Shown: positions 25,132-31,897 of the stretch, one piece after another
Layout: each line of letters begins with the position of its first letter
Numbering within the stretch: position 1 is the first letter of the stretch
NCBI GenBank assembly: GCA_035279385.1
Contig: DATEHZ010000165.1
Coordinates: 1 to 42,296, forward strand
Direction: 5' to 3'
Source of the DNA: DATGJX01 sp035279385
GTDB taxonomy: Bacteria > Vulcanimicrobiota > Vulcanimicrobiia > Vulcanimicrobiales > Vulcanimicrobiaceae
DNA: 42,296 bases
The notes under the pieces: model-generated
What the model was told of the DNA's origin: nothing
Databases searched by the model: none
The model's input: the letters and a program-made list of their open reading frames with translations, nothing else
Position numbers and translations under genes: made by a program

Positions 25132-25686
25132 ATGCAAAGCGATGCGAACGTATTGCCGCTACGCGGAAGCAGCGTTCACGAGATCTTGGAAAACGACCAC
25201 GAAACGATCAAAGGCCTGCTGAATAGCCTCACGCATGCGGCGGCAAACGCGGATCGCATGCAGACGCTCGAACAACTCAAGGGCGTTCTCACGATTCACA
25301 ATGCCACCGAAGAGAATATCGTGTATCCCGCACTCAACAAAATTGCGGGGCACAAATTCGAAACGATGAAACTCTACAACGAGACTGCGTCGGCAGACAT
25401 GCTGGTCTTCGAGCTCGACACGATGCTCAAGGAAGGCGACGACACGAAATTCGCACAGAAGGCCGAAGCCCTGCAGAAGGCCGTGTTCAAGCACATCGAA
25501 GCCGAGGAGAAACACGCGCTGCCGCATCTGGAAGACGGCGCGGATAGTGAAGAGGCGGTGATGCTGCTGCAGTCGGTGCGCGACTTCCGCAACTCCATCA
25601 AAATCTCGCCCGCGCGCGTCCCGACCGCTCACACCTATACCGGCGAGGTCGGCTCGGAGACGCCGTCACGCACCCCGATGGGCTAA
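25132..25686 (+). CDS. Hemerythrin HHE-domain protein
   Basis: A 184-residue soluble protein with the spaced His/Glu pattern of the HHE cation-binding (hemerythrin-like) family: VHEILENDHETIKGLL (residues 18 onward), LTIHNATEENIVYPAL and KHIEAEEKHALPHLE. Together these can bind a di-iron centre for O2, NO or redox sensing. The last 25 residues (ARVPTAHTYTGEVGSETPSR) are likely disordered. ATG 25132 is preferred because AGAGAGG lies nine bases upstream; ATG 25123 is in the same frame but has no spacing to that site. It is divergent from sigJ and ends in a strong hairpin terminator. A role in oxidative or nitrosative stress with sigJ is only a positional guess. Confidence 0.85.
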   Translation: MQSDANVLPLRGSSVHEILENDHETIKGLLNSLTHAAANADRMQTLEQLKGVLTIHNATEENIVYPALNKIAGHKFETMKLYNETASADMLVFELDTMLKEGDDTKFAQKAEALQKAVFKHIEAEEKHALPHLEDGADSEEAVMLLQSVRDFRNSIKISPARVPTAHTYTGEVGSETPSRTPMG

Positions 25687-25692
25687 AGCAAA

Positions 25693-25726
25693 AAACCGGG
25701 CGCCGCAGCGGCGCCCGGTTTCTTTT
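25693..25726. terminator. Bidirectional intrinsic terminator
   Basis: AAACCGGGCGCC (25693-25704) pairs perfectly with GGCGCCCGGTTT (25710-25721), followed by CTTTT on the plus strand; a run of five A's before the stem serves as the U-tract on the minus strand. It separates the convergent hemerythrin-like and PfpI-like genes. Confidence 0.9.
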
Positions 25727-25744
25727 AGAAGCACGGCTCGAGCG

Positions 25745-26305
25745 TTAGACCGCTGCGGACTGCGCCGCCGCCAGCTTCTCGAGCATCGCGCGATTGAACT
25801 GCGTAAGATCCTCGGCGCTGCGCGAACTCACCCAGTTGCTGTCCTGTACGACGGGCTGGTCGCGATAGAGTCCGCCGGCATTGCGAATGTCGTCCGCAAT
25901 CGAATGCGCCCCGGTCAGTTGCCGGCCGCGCACGATCTGCGCGGAGATCAGCACCTGCGCGCCGTGGCCCAGGCAAAACATCGGTTTCTTCGTGGAATCG
26001 AACTCACGCACGAACCGCTGCACTTCTTTGTTCGCGCGAATGTGGTCCGGCGATAAGCCCCCCGGAATCAACAAAGCGTCGAAATCTTCTCCCGTGCAGT
26101 CCGCCACGAGCTCTTCCGCCTTCGCAGCGTTGCCTTCATCCAGCCCGCGTTTGCCGCGAATCTTCTGACGCGAACGCTCGTCGATGCCGACGATGGTGAC
26201 GATTGCGCCCGCCTCTTCGAGCGCGCGCCGGGGTTCCGAGAGATGGGCTTCCTCGTATCCGTCGCCGACCAGCGCGGCGATGCGTTTTCCTTCGACTGAT
26301 TGCAT
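25745..26305 (-). CDS. DJ-1/PfpI-family protein lacking the usual nucleophile cysteine
   Basis: A 186-residue DJ-1/PfpI superfamily protein: AALVGDGYEEAHLSEPRRAL at the N-terminus (with the Glu that normally supports the cysteine), FDALLIPGGLSPDHIRANKE, and the elbow region KPMFCLGHGAQVLISAQIV. In family members the elbow normally reads xxCHG; here it is Gly113-His114-Gly115, with a Cys two residues earlier at 111. Glyoxalase/deglycase or protease chemistry through the standard Cys is thus doubtful unless Cys111 replaces it. ATG 26305 is used. It is last in a minus-strand cluster with HTH, Rieske and SDR genes, and ends at a terminator. Confidence 0.82.
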   Translation of the reverse strand: MQSVEGKRIAALVGDGYEEAHLSEPRRALEEAGAIVTIVGIDERSRQKIRGKRGLDEGNAAKAEELVADCTGEDFDALLIPGGLSPDHIRANKEVQRFVREFDSTKKPMFCLGHGAQVLISAQIVRGRQLTGAHSIADDIRNAGGLYRDQPVVQDSNWVSSRSAEDLTQFNRAMLEKLAAAQSAAV

Positions 26306-26349
26306 CCGGCTCCGATTCTCTGGCGCGCATTGATGCTCCCCGTCAGGTT

Positions 26350-26856
26350 TTACAGAGTTCCCCCGGTTTGCTGCACCGCCACGCGGAGCAAGTAGGCGAG
26401 TTCGATCTCGATCTTGCCGAGCGCGTCGAGCAGGGAGTCCTCCAGCACGGACTTGAGCGTGGCGTTGCGCTTGGTCATGTCGCCCTCCGGTACGGGATTG
26501 CGCGGATTGATCTCGCGCATGTAGATCCGCGCGTCGTACCGCGTTTGGCCCTCGGGCAGAAAATACAGCGGATCCAGGCCGAACGCGTAGACCTCCAGCG
26601 AGAGCAGGCCGGTCTTCTGCATGAACGCGATGGGCCGCGAGCGCAGCGCCTGCACCATCCGGGCCATGCAGCTCACGCTCACTCGGCGCGTTCCTGCGAA
26701 GACATCCTCTATCTCGCCCGCGCTCAGGCCGCACGCCGCAGCCAGCGCGGACGCGTCGACGTCGCGCTCCGCGGCGTACGCCTTGAGGCCCTCGCCGAAG
26801 GCGGGGCCGCCCGCGGTTCCGAGCGTTCCGTCCCAGGATGCAGTCTGCTGGTTCAT
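26350..26856 (-). CDS. Small protein with XRE-like helix-turn-helix segment
   Basis: A 168-residue protein I cannot name. Residues 20-75 resemble an XRE-type helix-turn-helix (GLKAYAAERDVDASALAAAC, then GLSAGEIEDVFAGTRRVSV). A middle segment (LEVYAFGLDPLYFLPEG) and a C-terminal alpha-helical stretch rich in Leu and Glu follow (LKSVLEDSLLDALGKIEIEL). Its ATG overlaps the Rieske gene stop (ATGA). Possibly a redox-responsive regulator or a partner of the Rieske protein. The DNA-binding reading is tentative. Confidence 0.6.
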   Translation of the reverse strand: MNQQTASWDGTLGTAGGPAFGEGLKAYAAERDVDASALAAACGLSAGEIEDVFAGTRRVSVSCMARMVQALRSRPIAFMQKTGLLSLEVYAFGLDPLYFLPEGQTRYDARIYMREINPRNPVPEGDMTKRNATLKSVLEDSLLDALGKIEIELAYLLRVAVQQTGGTL

Positions 26857-27173
26857 GCTTTTTCCGGCTCCGTGCTCACGTAGAGGTCGTCACCCCGCAC
26901 CTGCAGCGCAAAGCGCGGCACGCAGGCAAAATCGCCAAGGGTCATCTTCCCCGAGCGCACGTCGAAGCACCAGCCGTGCCACGGGCACGTGACGAGCGGA
27001 CCTTCCAGCCACCCGTCCGCCAGCGGACCGCCTTGGTGCGGACAACTGTTCTCGATGGCAAAAAAGGCTCCGTCGACGTTGAAGACCGCCACTTCGTACC
27101 GGCCGGCCGCGTAGGCCCGTCCGGCACCCGGCGGAATATCGCGGGTGCTCGCGATGCGGATCACCTTATCCAA
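26853..27173 (-). CDS. Rieske 2Fe-2S ferredoxin-like protein
   Basis: A 106-residue stand-alone Rieske domain. Both cluster motifs are intact: CPHQGG (Cys44, His46) and CPWHGW (Cys63, His66). Such proteins resemble NirD or the ferredoxins of ring-hydroxylating dioxygenases and carry one electron in the cytoplasm. The start is uncertain: TTG 27173 overlaps the SDR stop by eight bases, while GTG 27164 would begin one base after it. Its stop overlaps the next start (ATGA). The electron donor and acceptor are unknown; the SDR and HTH neighbours are likely co-transcribed. Confidence 0.88.
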   Translation of the reverse strand: MDKVIRIASTRDIPPGAGRAYAAGRYEVAVFNVDGAFFAIENSCPHQGGPLADGWLEGPLVTCPWHGWCFDVRSGKMTLGDFACVPRFALQVRGDDLYVSTEPEKA

Positions 27174-27936
27174 ATAACCCGGAAATCAGCCCCCCGTCGA
27201 CGGCAATAGTCTGTCCGGTGATGTAGCGCGCCGGCTCGCCGCACAGGAACGCAACCAGCGGCGCCAACTCTTTCGGCCTCGCGATTCGGCCAATAGGTAC
27301 TTCGGATCCGGCGCGCGCCAGGGCCGCGTCGTCGTCGCCGTAGAGCGAGCGAAGACGCGCCGTCTCGATGCGTCCGGTCGCGATGGCGTTCACCGTCACG
27401 CCGTCCTGCGCAACTTCGCCCGCGAGCGTTTTGAGCGCCGAAACGAGCGCCGTGCGAAAGATGTTCGAGAGCGCAAGCTGCGGGATGGGTTGCTTGACCG
27501 AGGTCGACGTGAGGGCGACGACGCGTCCCCAGCGCCGCTCGCGCATGCCCCCCACAACGCCGTCGACGAGCTGCAGCATGCTGCGCAGAATCGCTCGATA
27601 CGCCGCATCCCAATCGGCGGGTGAGGTTTGCGTGACCGTGCCGGGTTTGGGGCCGCCGCCGTTTGCAATCAGGATGTCGACGCGGCCGAATTGCTCGTGC
27701 ACGTCGCGCAGAAGACGATCGATGCTGCTCGAGTCACTCAAGTCGACGACGAACGCTCGCGCGTCGGGCGATCCCGCTTCGCGCGCGGCGCCGGCCACGC
27801 GCTCGAGTTCCCGCTCGCGACGCGCAGCGATCGCGACGCGAACCCCTTCGCCCGCAAGCGCGAGCGCGCACGCTTCTCCCAGGCCCGAACTTGCGCCCGT
27901 GACAAGCGCGACCTTCTCTGCGATGTTCAGGTCCAT
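27166..27936 (-). CDS. SDR-family protein with non-canonical active site
   Basis: A 256-residue short-chain dehydrogenase/reductase-fold protein. The cofactor motif TGASSGLG (13-20), ANGGGPKPG and the C-terminal ITGQTIAVDGGLISG are intact. The YxxxK catalytic pair is missing: the region reads TSVKQPIPQLALSNIFRTAL, with Leu where Tyr should be. A recognised SDR subgroup with LxLSNxxR replaces the tetrad in this way, so this is lineage-typical rather than damage. ATG 27936 has GGAAGG about seven bases upstream. It is divergent from the thioesterase gene over 50 bases and heads the SDR-Rieske-HTH-PfpI cluster. Confidence 0.85.
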   Translation of the reverse strand: MDLNIAEKVALVTGASSGLGEACALALAGEGVRVAIAARRERELERVAGAAREAGSPDARAFVVDLSDSSSIDRLLRDVHEQFGRVDILIANGGGPKPGTVTQTSPADWDAAYRAILRSMLQLVDGVVGGMRERRWGRVVALTSTSVKQPIPQLALSNIFRTALVSALKTLAGEVAQDGVTVNAIATGRIETARLRSLYGDDDAALARAGSEVPIGRIARPKELAPLVAFLCGEPARYITGQTIAVDGGLISGLFG

Positions 27937-27986
27937 GTACGCACCTTCCGGAGGACGCGGCACGCCCCTTTCGAAGCCACCGCCAC

Positions 27987-28367
27987 ATGACGCAAACGCC
28001 CGATCAGATCGTCGAACGCCGCACGGAAATCGTTTTTCCGACGGACGTCAACCACTACGGTACGCTCTTCGGCGGCAAAGCCGTCGCGATGATGGACGTG
28101 GTGGCATCGATTGCGGCGATGCGCGCGGCGCACAAGCCCGTCGTCACCGCGTCGATCGATCGTGTTGATTTTAAATCGCCGATTCGCGAAGGCGACTTCG
28201 TCGAAACGATCGCGCGCGTCGTGAACGTGGGCCGCACCTCGGTGACGGTCGAGGTCGAGCTCTGGGGCGAGATTCCCGCAACGGGCGAACGCCGCTTGTC
28301 GACGGTCGGAAAATTCGTACTCGTCGCCATCGATCGCGAAGGCCGCCCAACCCCAATCAAATCCTAA
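27987..28367 (+). CDS. Acyl-CoA thioesterase, hotdog fold (YciA/BACH-like)
   Basis: A 126-residue single hotdog domain. The family block FPTDVNHYGTLFGGKAVAMM is followed by DVVASIAAMRAAHKPVVTAS, then VDFKSPIREGDFVETIARV and VNVGRTSVTVEVELWGE. The Asn-His...Gly-Gly and Asp residues match the acyl-CoA thioesterase active site. It hydrolyses acyl-CoA to free acid and CoA; chain-length preference unknown. It starts at ATG 27987, opposite the SDR gene. Confidence 0.88.
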   Translation: MTQTPDQIVERRTEIVFPTDVNHYGTLFGGKAVAMMDVVASIAAMRAAHKPVVTASIDRVDFKSPIREGDFVETIARVVNVGRTSVTVEVELWGEIPATGERRLSTVGKFVLVAIDREGRPTPIKS

Positions 28368-28414
28368 GCGTCACCACAAGCTCTCGTCATCCCGAGCCCC
28401 TCGAAGGCCACAAG

Positions 28415-28462
28415 CTCTCGTCATCCTGAGCCTGTCGAAGGGCGAGCCGAGCGCAGTCGAGG
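28415..28462. repeat. Left arm of a 48-bp inverted repeat flanking the acetyltransferase gene
   Basis: This 48-base segment (starting CTCTCGTCATCCTGAGCCTG) is the reverse complement of 28933-28980 with a single mismatch. It contains one copy of the 35-bp repeat core found seven times at 28953-29190, in the opposite orientation. A more diverged copy lies just to its left at about 28381-28407. It ends three bases before the acetyltransferase stop codon. Confidence 0.9.
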
Positions 28463-28465
28463 CCA

Positions 28466-28924
28466 TCACCCCCTGCGCACCATTCGCAAGCGCTCGGGCA
28501 TCTGCGGATCGGGATCGGCATCCGCAAAGTCAAACCGGCGATACAACGCAACCGCGGCCGCGTTATGTTGATCGACGAGCAGATCCACCGGCTTCGCACG
28601 GTGCTTCTCCAAAACACCGGTAATAAGATCGCTCGCGAGTCCGCGCCGGCGAAACGACGGATGCACCGCGAGCGAACGAATTCGCACCGTGTGTCGCGTC
28701 GCATCGACCAACACCCAGGCGACGATGCTGCCGGAGCGGTTCACGATGCCGATCGCCTCAAATCCGCCGGTGCCGATCGTTTCGCCGTAAAACTCGCCGT
28801 CGTACTGCTCGTCGGCAGAGAACGCCAACGCGTCGAGTTCACGCAGCGCGGGAATATCGCCCTCGGATAACGTTCTCACAAACATATCTTGTAGATTCAC
28901 GTGAGGATTCGCGTGTGGATTCAC
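28466..28924 (-). CDS. GNAT-family N-acetyltransferase
   Basis: A 152-residue GNAT protein: VRTLSEGDIPALRELDALAF at the N-terminus, IRSLAVHPSFRRRGLASDLI with the acetyl-CoA pyrophosphate loop (RRRGLA), and LLVDQHNAAAVALYRRFDF near the C-terminus. The substrate is unknown; RimI-like protein acetylation is possible. GTG 28924 has GAGG eight bases upstream (28936-28933), and that site lies inside the right inverted-repeat arm. Later in-frame starts are GTG 28900 and ATG 28885. The gene fits almost exactly between the two 48-bp arms, which suggests it was acquired or rearranged as a cassette. Confidence 0.85.
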   Translation of the reverse strand: MNPHANPHVNLQDMFVRTLSEGDIPALRELDALAFSADEQYDGEFYGETIGTGGFEAIGIVNRSGSIVAWVLVDATRHTVRIRSLAVHPSFRRRGLASDLITGVLEKHRAKPVDLLVDQHNAAAVALYRRFDFADADPDPQMPERLRMVRRG

Positions 28925-28929
28925 GTGAG
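28894..28929. repeat. Three 12-bp tandem repeats at the acetyltransferase start
   Basis: GATTCACGTGAG, GATTCGCGTGTG and GATTCACGTGAG follow each other without gaps. Read on the minus strand they encode a repeated Asn-Pro-His-x unit (NPHANPHVN) and contain the GTG start and a later in-frame GTG. Gain or loss of a 12-base unit would keep the frame and change only the N-terminus. Confidence 0.8.
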
Positions 28930-28932
28930 GTG

Positions 28933-28980
28933 CCTCGACTTCGCTCGGCTCGCCCTTCGACAGGCTCAGGATGACGAGAG
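28933..28980. repeat. Right arm of the 48-bp inverted repeat
   Basis: Reverse complement of 28415-28462 with one mismatch. It supplies the probable ribosome binding site of the acetyltransferase gene at its left end and merges into the first unit of the tandem array at its right end. Confidence 0.9.
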
Positions 28981-29190
28981 ATTGTGGCCCTTCGACAGGC
29001 TCAGGATGACGAGAGATTGTGGCCCTTCGAGCGGCTCAGGATGACGAGAGATTGTTGCCTTTCGAGCGGCTCAGGATGACGAGAGATTGTTTCCTTTCGA
29101 CAGCTCAGGATGACGAGAGATTGTGGCCCTTCGAGCGGCTCAGGATGACGAGAGATTGTTGCCTTTCGACAGCTCAGGATGACGAGGGAG
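28953..29190. repeat. Tandem array of seven 35-bp repeats
   Basis: Units begin at 28953, 28988, 29023, 29058, 29093 (34 bp), 29127 and 29162 (partial). The conserved core is TTCGA, CAG or GCGG, then CTCAGGATGACGAGAGATTG. Variants alternate between CGACAG(G) and CGAGCGG and between GTGG and GTTG ends, indicating unit duplication after divergence. This core resembles dispersed intergenic repeats familiar from several high-GC bacterial genomes. There are no spacers, so it is not a CRISPR array. With the 29191-29314 leader it fills the whole gap between the acetyltransferase and rpsO; no gene is seen in that gap. Confidence 0.92.
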
Positions 29191-29194
29191 TATG

Positions 29195-29224
29195 TTGCGT
29201 CTGGGGCGCCACCTCTGATATGAT
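29195..29224 (+). promoter_or_regulatory. Putative rpsO promoter
   Basis: TTGCGT (29195-29200) and TATGAT (29219-29224) with an 18-base spacer resemble housekeeping -35 and -10 boxes. They lie right after the last repeat unit and about 90 bases before the rpsO start, leaving room for a leader such as those that mediate S15 autoregulation. Judged by eye. Confidence 0.5.
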
Positions 29225-29314
29225 TCCCCGGTCGCCGGAGCGGCCGCGTCACCCCCAGCGGGGTCGAAGGGCTGCATCCGAAGCGAGCCCATCCTTGAAC
29301 AAGGAGTCTCTTTC

Positions 29315-29584
29315 GTGCCCCTGACCAAAGAACAGAAGTCGGAAATCGCGGCCAAGTACGGCCGCTCGTCCAACGACACCGGTTCGGCCGACGTCCAAAT
29401 CGCCATTCTCACGGCGTCGATCAATCAGCTCACCGAGCACCTGAAGGTCCACAAGAAGGACCATCACAGCCGCCGCGGCCTTCTGCTGCAGGTCGGCCAG
29501 CGCCGCCGCCTGCTCAACTATCTGCAGAACAAGGACCTCGAGCGCTACCGCAAATTAATCGCGGATCTCGGTCTGCGCCGCTAG
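29315..29584 (+). CDS. rpsO: 30S ribosomal protein S15
   Basis: An 89-residue S15 of standard length: LTKEQKSEIAAKYGRSSNDT, then GSADVQIAILTASINQLTEH, HKKDHHSRRGLLLQVGQRRR and LLNYLQNKDLERYRKLIADL. It binds 16S rRNA in the small-subunit platform. Start GTG 29315 has AAGGAG (29301-29306) eight bases upstream. pnp, its common neighbour, is not downstream here; a terminator follows 20 bases after the stop. Confidence 0.98.
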   Translation: MPLTKEQKSEIAAKYGRSSNDTGSADVQIAILTASINQLTEHLKVHKKDHHSRRGLLLQVGQRRRLLNYLQNKDLERYRKLIADLGLRR

Positions 29585-29604
29585 TCATTCAAGACAGAGG
29601 TACG

Positions 29605-29637
29605 AAGAGGCAACCCGTCCGGGTTGCCTCTTTCTTT
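29605..29637 (+). terminator. Intrinsic terminator of rpsO
   Basis: AAGAGGCAACCC (29605-29616) pairs perfectly with GGGTTGCCTCTT (29621-29632) around GTCC, followed by TCTTT. Confidence 0.92.
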
Positions 29638-29644
29638 ACGCGGA

Positions 29645-29699
29645 TTAGGACCTTCGGCCTAAGACGAATGGCCCTCCCATCTCTATGGGGCCCGGGGCC
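29645..29699 (+). other. Two predicted hairpins upstream of the PqqD-like gene (possible structured leader)
   Basis: TTAGG (29645-29649) can pair with CCTAA (29658-29662), with an inner CC/GG pair and a short loop. Then GGCCC (29670-29674) pairs with GGGCC (29695-29699), enclosing TCCCAT / ATGGGG around CTCT. Two stable hairpins 60-120 bases before the start at 29762 suggest a structured 5' leader or a small RNA. It matches no riboswitch class I can name, and I do not see a clear promoter. Confidence 0.35.
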
Positions 29700-29761
29700 T
29701 CGCTCGCTACCCTAGCAGTAGAGCTATCCCACATTACCCGAGATGGAAGGAAAGGGGTCCC

Positions 29762-30043
29762 ATGGTGCTTTCTCTGCCCCGCCGTGAGACGGATCTCCAG
29801 ATCGAACAATCCGACTCGCGGTACATCGTCCACGACCGCAAGCACGATTACGTGCATATTCTGGATCGGCGGGCACTCGAGGTGCTGCAAGAGTGCGACG
29901 GTACCCATAGCTGCAACGATATCGCGAAGACGCTCTCGTACCGCACGCACGACTCGTACGACCAAGTGGCGAGCGAAGTCGCGCACTTGGTCGCCGCCTT
30001 TTCGGACTTGGCGCTCATCGAGAGCGCCGCAACGCAGACTTAG
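29762..30043 (+). CDS. PqqD-like peptide-binding protein
   Basis: A 93-residue protein resembling the PqqD/RiPP recognition element fold: DSRYIVHDRKHDYVHILDRR, LEVLQECDGTHSCNDIAKTL and a final helix LVAAFSDLALIES. PqqD proteins bind the leader of a precursor peptide and present it to a radical-SAM enzyme. No pqqA, pqqC or pqqE gene is in the window, so the partner is unknown; it need not serve PQQ synthesis. A purine-rich GGAAGGAAAGGGG run lies just upstream of ATG 29762. It converges on the transketolase gene, overlapping by four bases. Confidence 0.68.
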   Translation: MVLSLPRRETDLQIEQSDSRYIVHDRKHDYVHILDRRALEVLQECDGTHSCNDIAKTLSYRTHDSYDQVASEVAHLVAAFSDLALIESAATQT

Positions 30044-31044
30044 GTCTTGCGGTTGCGCGCACGGCGGACCGCCTCTTTGATGGAGGTCGTCCCCATGCCG
30101 TAGTGCTCGATCAATTCCACCGGATCGCCGGATTGTCCGAACTGATCCTGCACGCCCACGAACTCGATCGGCACGGGATGGTGCTGCGCCAAAATCTCCG
30201 CGACGCGCGATCCCATGCCGGCGTGAACCTGATGCTCCTCGACCGTGACGACCGCGCCGCAGCGCTTTGCCGCCTCGACGATCGCGGGCTCGTCCATCGG
30301 CTTGACCGTATGATTGTTGACGACCATGCAGTCGATGCCCTGAGCCGCGAGTTCTTTGGCCGCGATGAGCGCGTTGTAAACCAGAATTCCGCACGCGACG
30401 ATCGCGACGTCTTGGCCTTCGCGCAATATCTGCGCGGTGCCGAGTTCGAACGGCGTCTGTTCCGTCGTCACGATCGGGGACTTCTCGCGCGCGAAGCGCA
30501 GATAGGCCGGCCCGTTCATCTGCGTGAGCGCGAGCGTTGCTTTCTTCGTCTGCACCGAGTCGCACGGAACGACGACCGTCATGTGCGGAATCACGCGCAT
30601 GATCGCGATATCTTCGATAGCCTGATGCGTAGCGCCGTCCGGACCGACGGAGACGCCCGCATGCGCGCCGGCGATCTTCACGTTCGTCTCGTTGAGCGCC
30701 ATGACGGTGCGCACTTGTTCCCACGACCGTCCGGGATTGAACATCGCGTAACTGGCAATCCACGGAATTTTACCCGTGCTTGCAAGTCCGCCGGCCATCG
30801 CGACGAGCAGTTGTTCCGAAACGCCGATCTCGATGTACTGATCCGGCAGCGCTTCCTTGAGAGCCAGGAATCGGGTCGACTCCGAGAGGTCGGCACAGAT
30901 GCCGATGACGTTTTTGTTCGCCTTCGCCGCCTCGAGCAAACCTTCGCCGAAGCCGTTGCGTGTGGGGACTTGCTTGATCGTCTTCGGATCGTCGAGCGGC
31001 GCGAGATGCAGGGCGTCGCCGGTGCGCACGTCGGTGCTAGCCAT
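30040..31044 (-). CDS. Transketolase, C-terminal subunit
   Basis: A 334-residue protein with the pyrimidine-binding and C-terminal domains of transketolase. ADLSESTRFLALKEALPDQY precedes YIEIGVSEQLLVAMAGGLAS, which carries the catalytic Glu of the thiamine-diphosphate site. GAHAGVSVGPDGATHQAIED and a transketolase C-domain (VVNNHTVKPMDEPAIVEAA) follow. With the next gene product it forms a two-subunit transketolase of the pentose phosphate pathway, as in many archaea and bacteria. ATG 31044 overlaps the N-terminal subunit gene by eight bases. Confidence 0.92.
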   Translation of the reverse strand: MASTDVRTGDALHLAPLDDPKTIKQVPTRNGFGEGLLEAAKANKNVIGICADLSESTRFLALKEALPDQYIEIGVSEQLLVAMAGGLASTGKIPWIASYAMFNPGRSWEQVRTVMALNETNVKIAGAHAGVSVGPDGATHQAIEDIAIMRVIPHMTVVVPCDSVQTKKATLALTQMNGPAYLRFAREKSPIVTTEQTPFELGTAQILREGQDVAIVACGILVYNALIAAKELAAQGIDCMVVNNHTVKPMDEPAIVEAAKRCGAVVTVEEHQVHAGMGSRVAEILAQHHPVPIEFVGVQDQFGQSGDPVELIEHYGMGTTSIKEAVRRARNRKT

Positions 31045-31894
31045 GAGCGAGAATCCTTTCCCGCTCCGCTTGCAGTTCGCGCAGCGCGACGTCGGCTTGG
31101 TCTTTATTCGGCGGCTTGCCGTGCCACGTGTAATCGCCTTCCATATACGAGACGCCCTTGCCCGGCGTCGTATGCGCGATAATCACGCTTGGTTTATCCG
31201 GCGACTGCTGCGCCTTTTCAACCGTCGCGACGAACTGCGCGATGTCGTTGCCGTTGCACTCCAACACGCTCCAGTTGAACGCGCGATATTTGTCCGCCAG
31301 CGGTTCGAGCGGCATGATGTCTTCCGTACTGCCGTCGATCTGAATGAAATTTCGATCGATGATGTTGATTAAATTATTGAGTTGAAACTTGCCGGCGGTG
31401 AGCACGGCTTCCCAATGCAGCCCGCACTGGTGCTCCGCGTCGGAGGTAACGACGTAGACGCGCCAGGATTCCGCGTCCATCTTCGCGCCGAGCGCCATGC
31501 CCGTACCTTGCGCGAGCCCCTCTCCCAGCGGCCCCGACGTGGTTTCGAGCGCCGGTAAACGCACGCGCTCGGGATGCCCCTGCAAGCGCGTTCCGAATTT
31601 GCGCAGCGTAAGCAATTCTTCGACGGGAAAGTATCCCGCGTACGCCATCGCGCTGTAGCGCACGGGTGCGATGTGGCCGCATGAAAGCAGCAGCCGGTCG
31701 CGCTCGGGCCATTCGGGATTTTTCGGATCGTGCCTGAGCACGTGCTGATAGAGCGCCGTGAAAATATCCGCCATGTCAAGCGAACCGGCGGAGTGTCCCG
31801 AGCCCGCCGCGAGCAGCGCGCGAATGATGCCCTGACGGCAGAGATTCGCTTGCTCCTGCAGCTCGGTCAAACGCTGTGCGGAGAGAGGTTGCAT
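31037..31894 (-). CDS. Transketolase, N-terminal subunit
   Basis: A 285-residue thiamine-diphosphate-binding domain: GSGHSAGSLDMADIFTALYQ, LSCGHIAPVRYSAMAYAG, TSGPLGEGLAQGTGMALGAK and SDAEHQCGLHWEAVLTAGKF, then LINIIDRN. The cofactor motif usually begins GDGE; here it is SDAE, keeping the metal-binding Asp and the later Asn. It pairs with the C-terminal subunit encoded next. No Shine-Dalgarno precedes ATG 31894; instead a small hairpin ends three bases before it. Confidence 0.9.
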   Translation of the reverse strand: MQPLSAQRLTELQEQANLCRQGIIRALLAAGSGHSAGSLDMADIFTALYQHVLRHDPKNPEWPERDRLLLSCGHIAPVRYSAMAYAGYFPVEELLTLRKFGTRLQGHPERVRLPALETTSGPLGEGLAQGTGMALGAKMDAESWRVYVVTSDAEHQCGLHWEAVLTAGKFQLNNLINIIDRNFIQIDGSTEDIMPLEPLADKYRAFNWSVLECNGNDIAQFVATVEKAQQSPDKPSVIIAHTTPGKGVSYMEGDYTWHGKPPNKDQADVALRELQAERERILAHG

Positions 31895-31897
31895 ATC

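Noticed and set aside
28953..29190. CRISPR array
   Set aside because: The 35-bp units are directly adjacent with no spacers, unit variants differ inside the repeat, and no cas gene is present.
29685..30080. Alternative 131-codon plus-strand frame overlapping the PqqD-like gene
   Set aside because: Composition is Arg/Ser/Thr-rich beyond the first residues, with no family match, while the overlapping frame has a PqqD-like fold pattern and a ribosome site.
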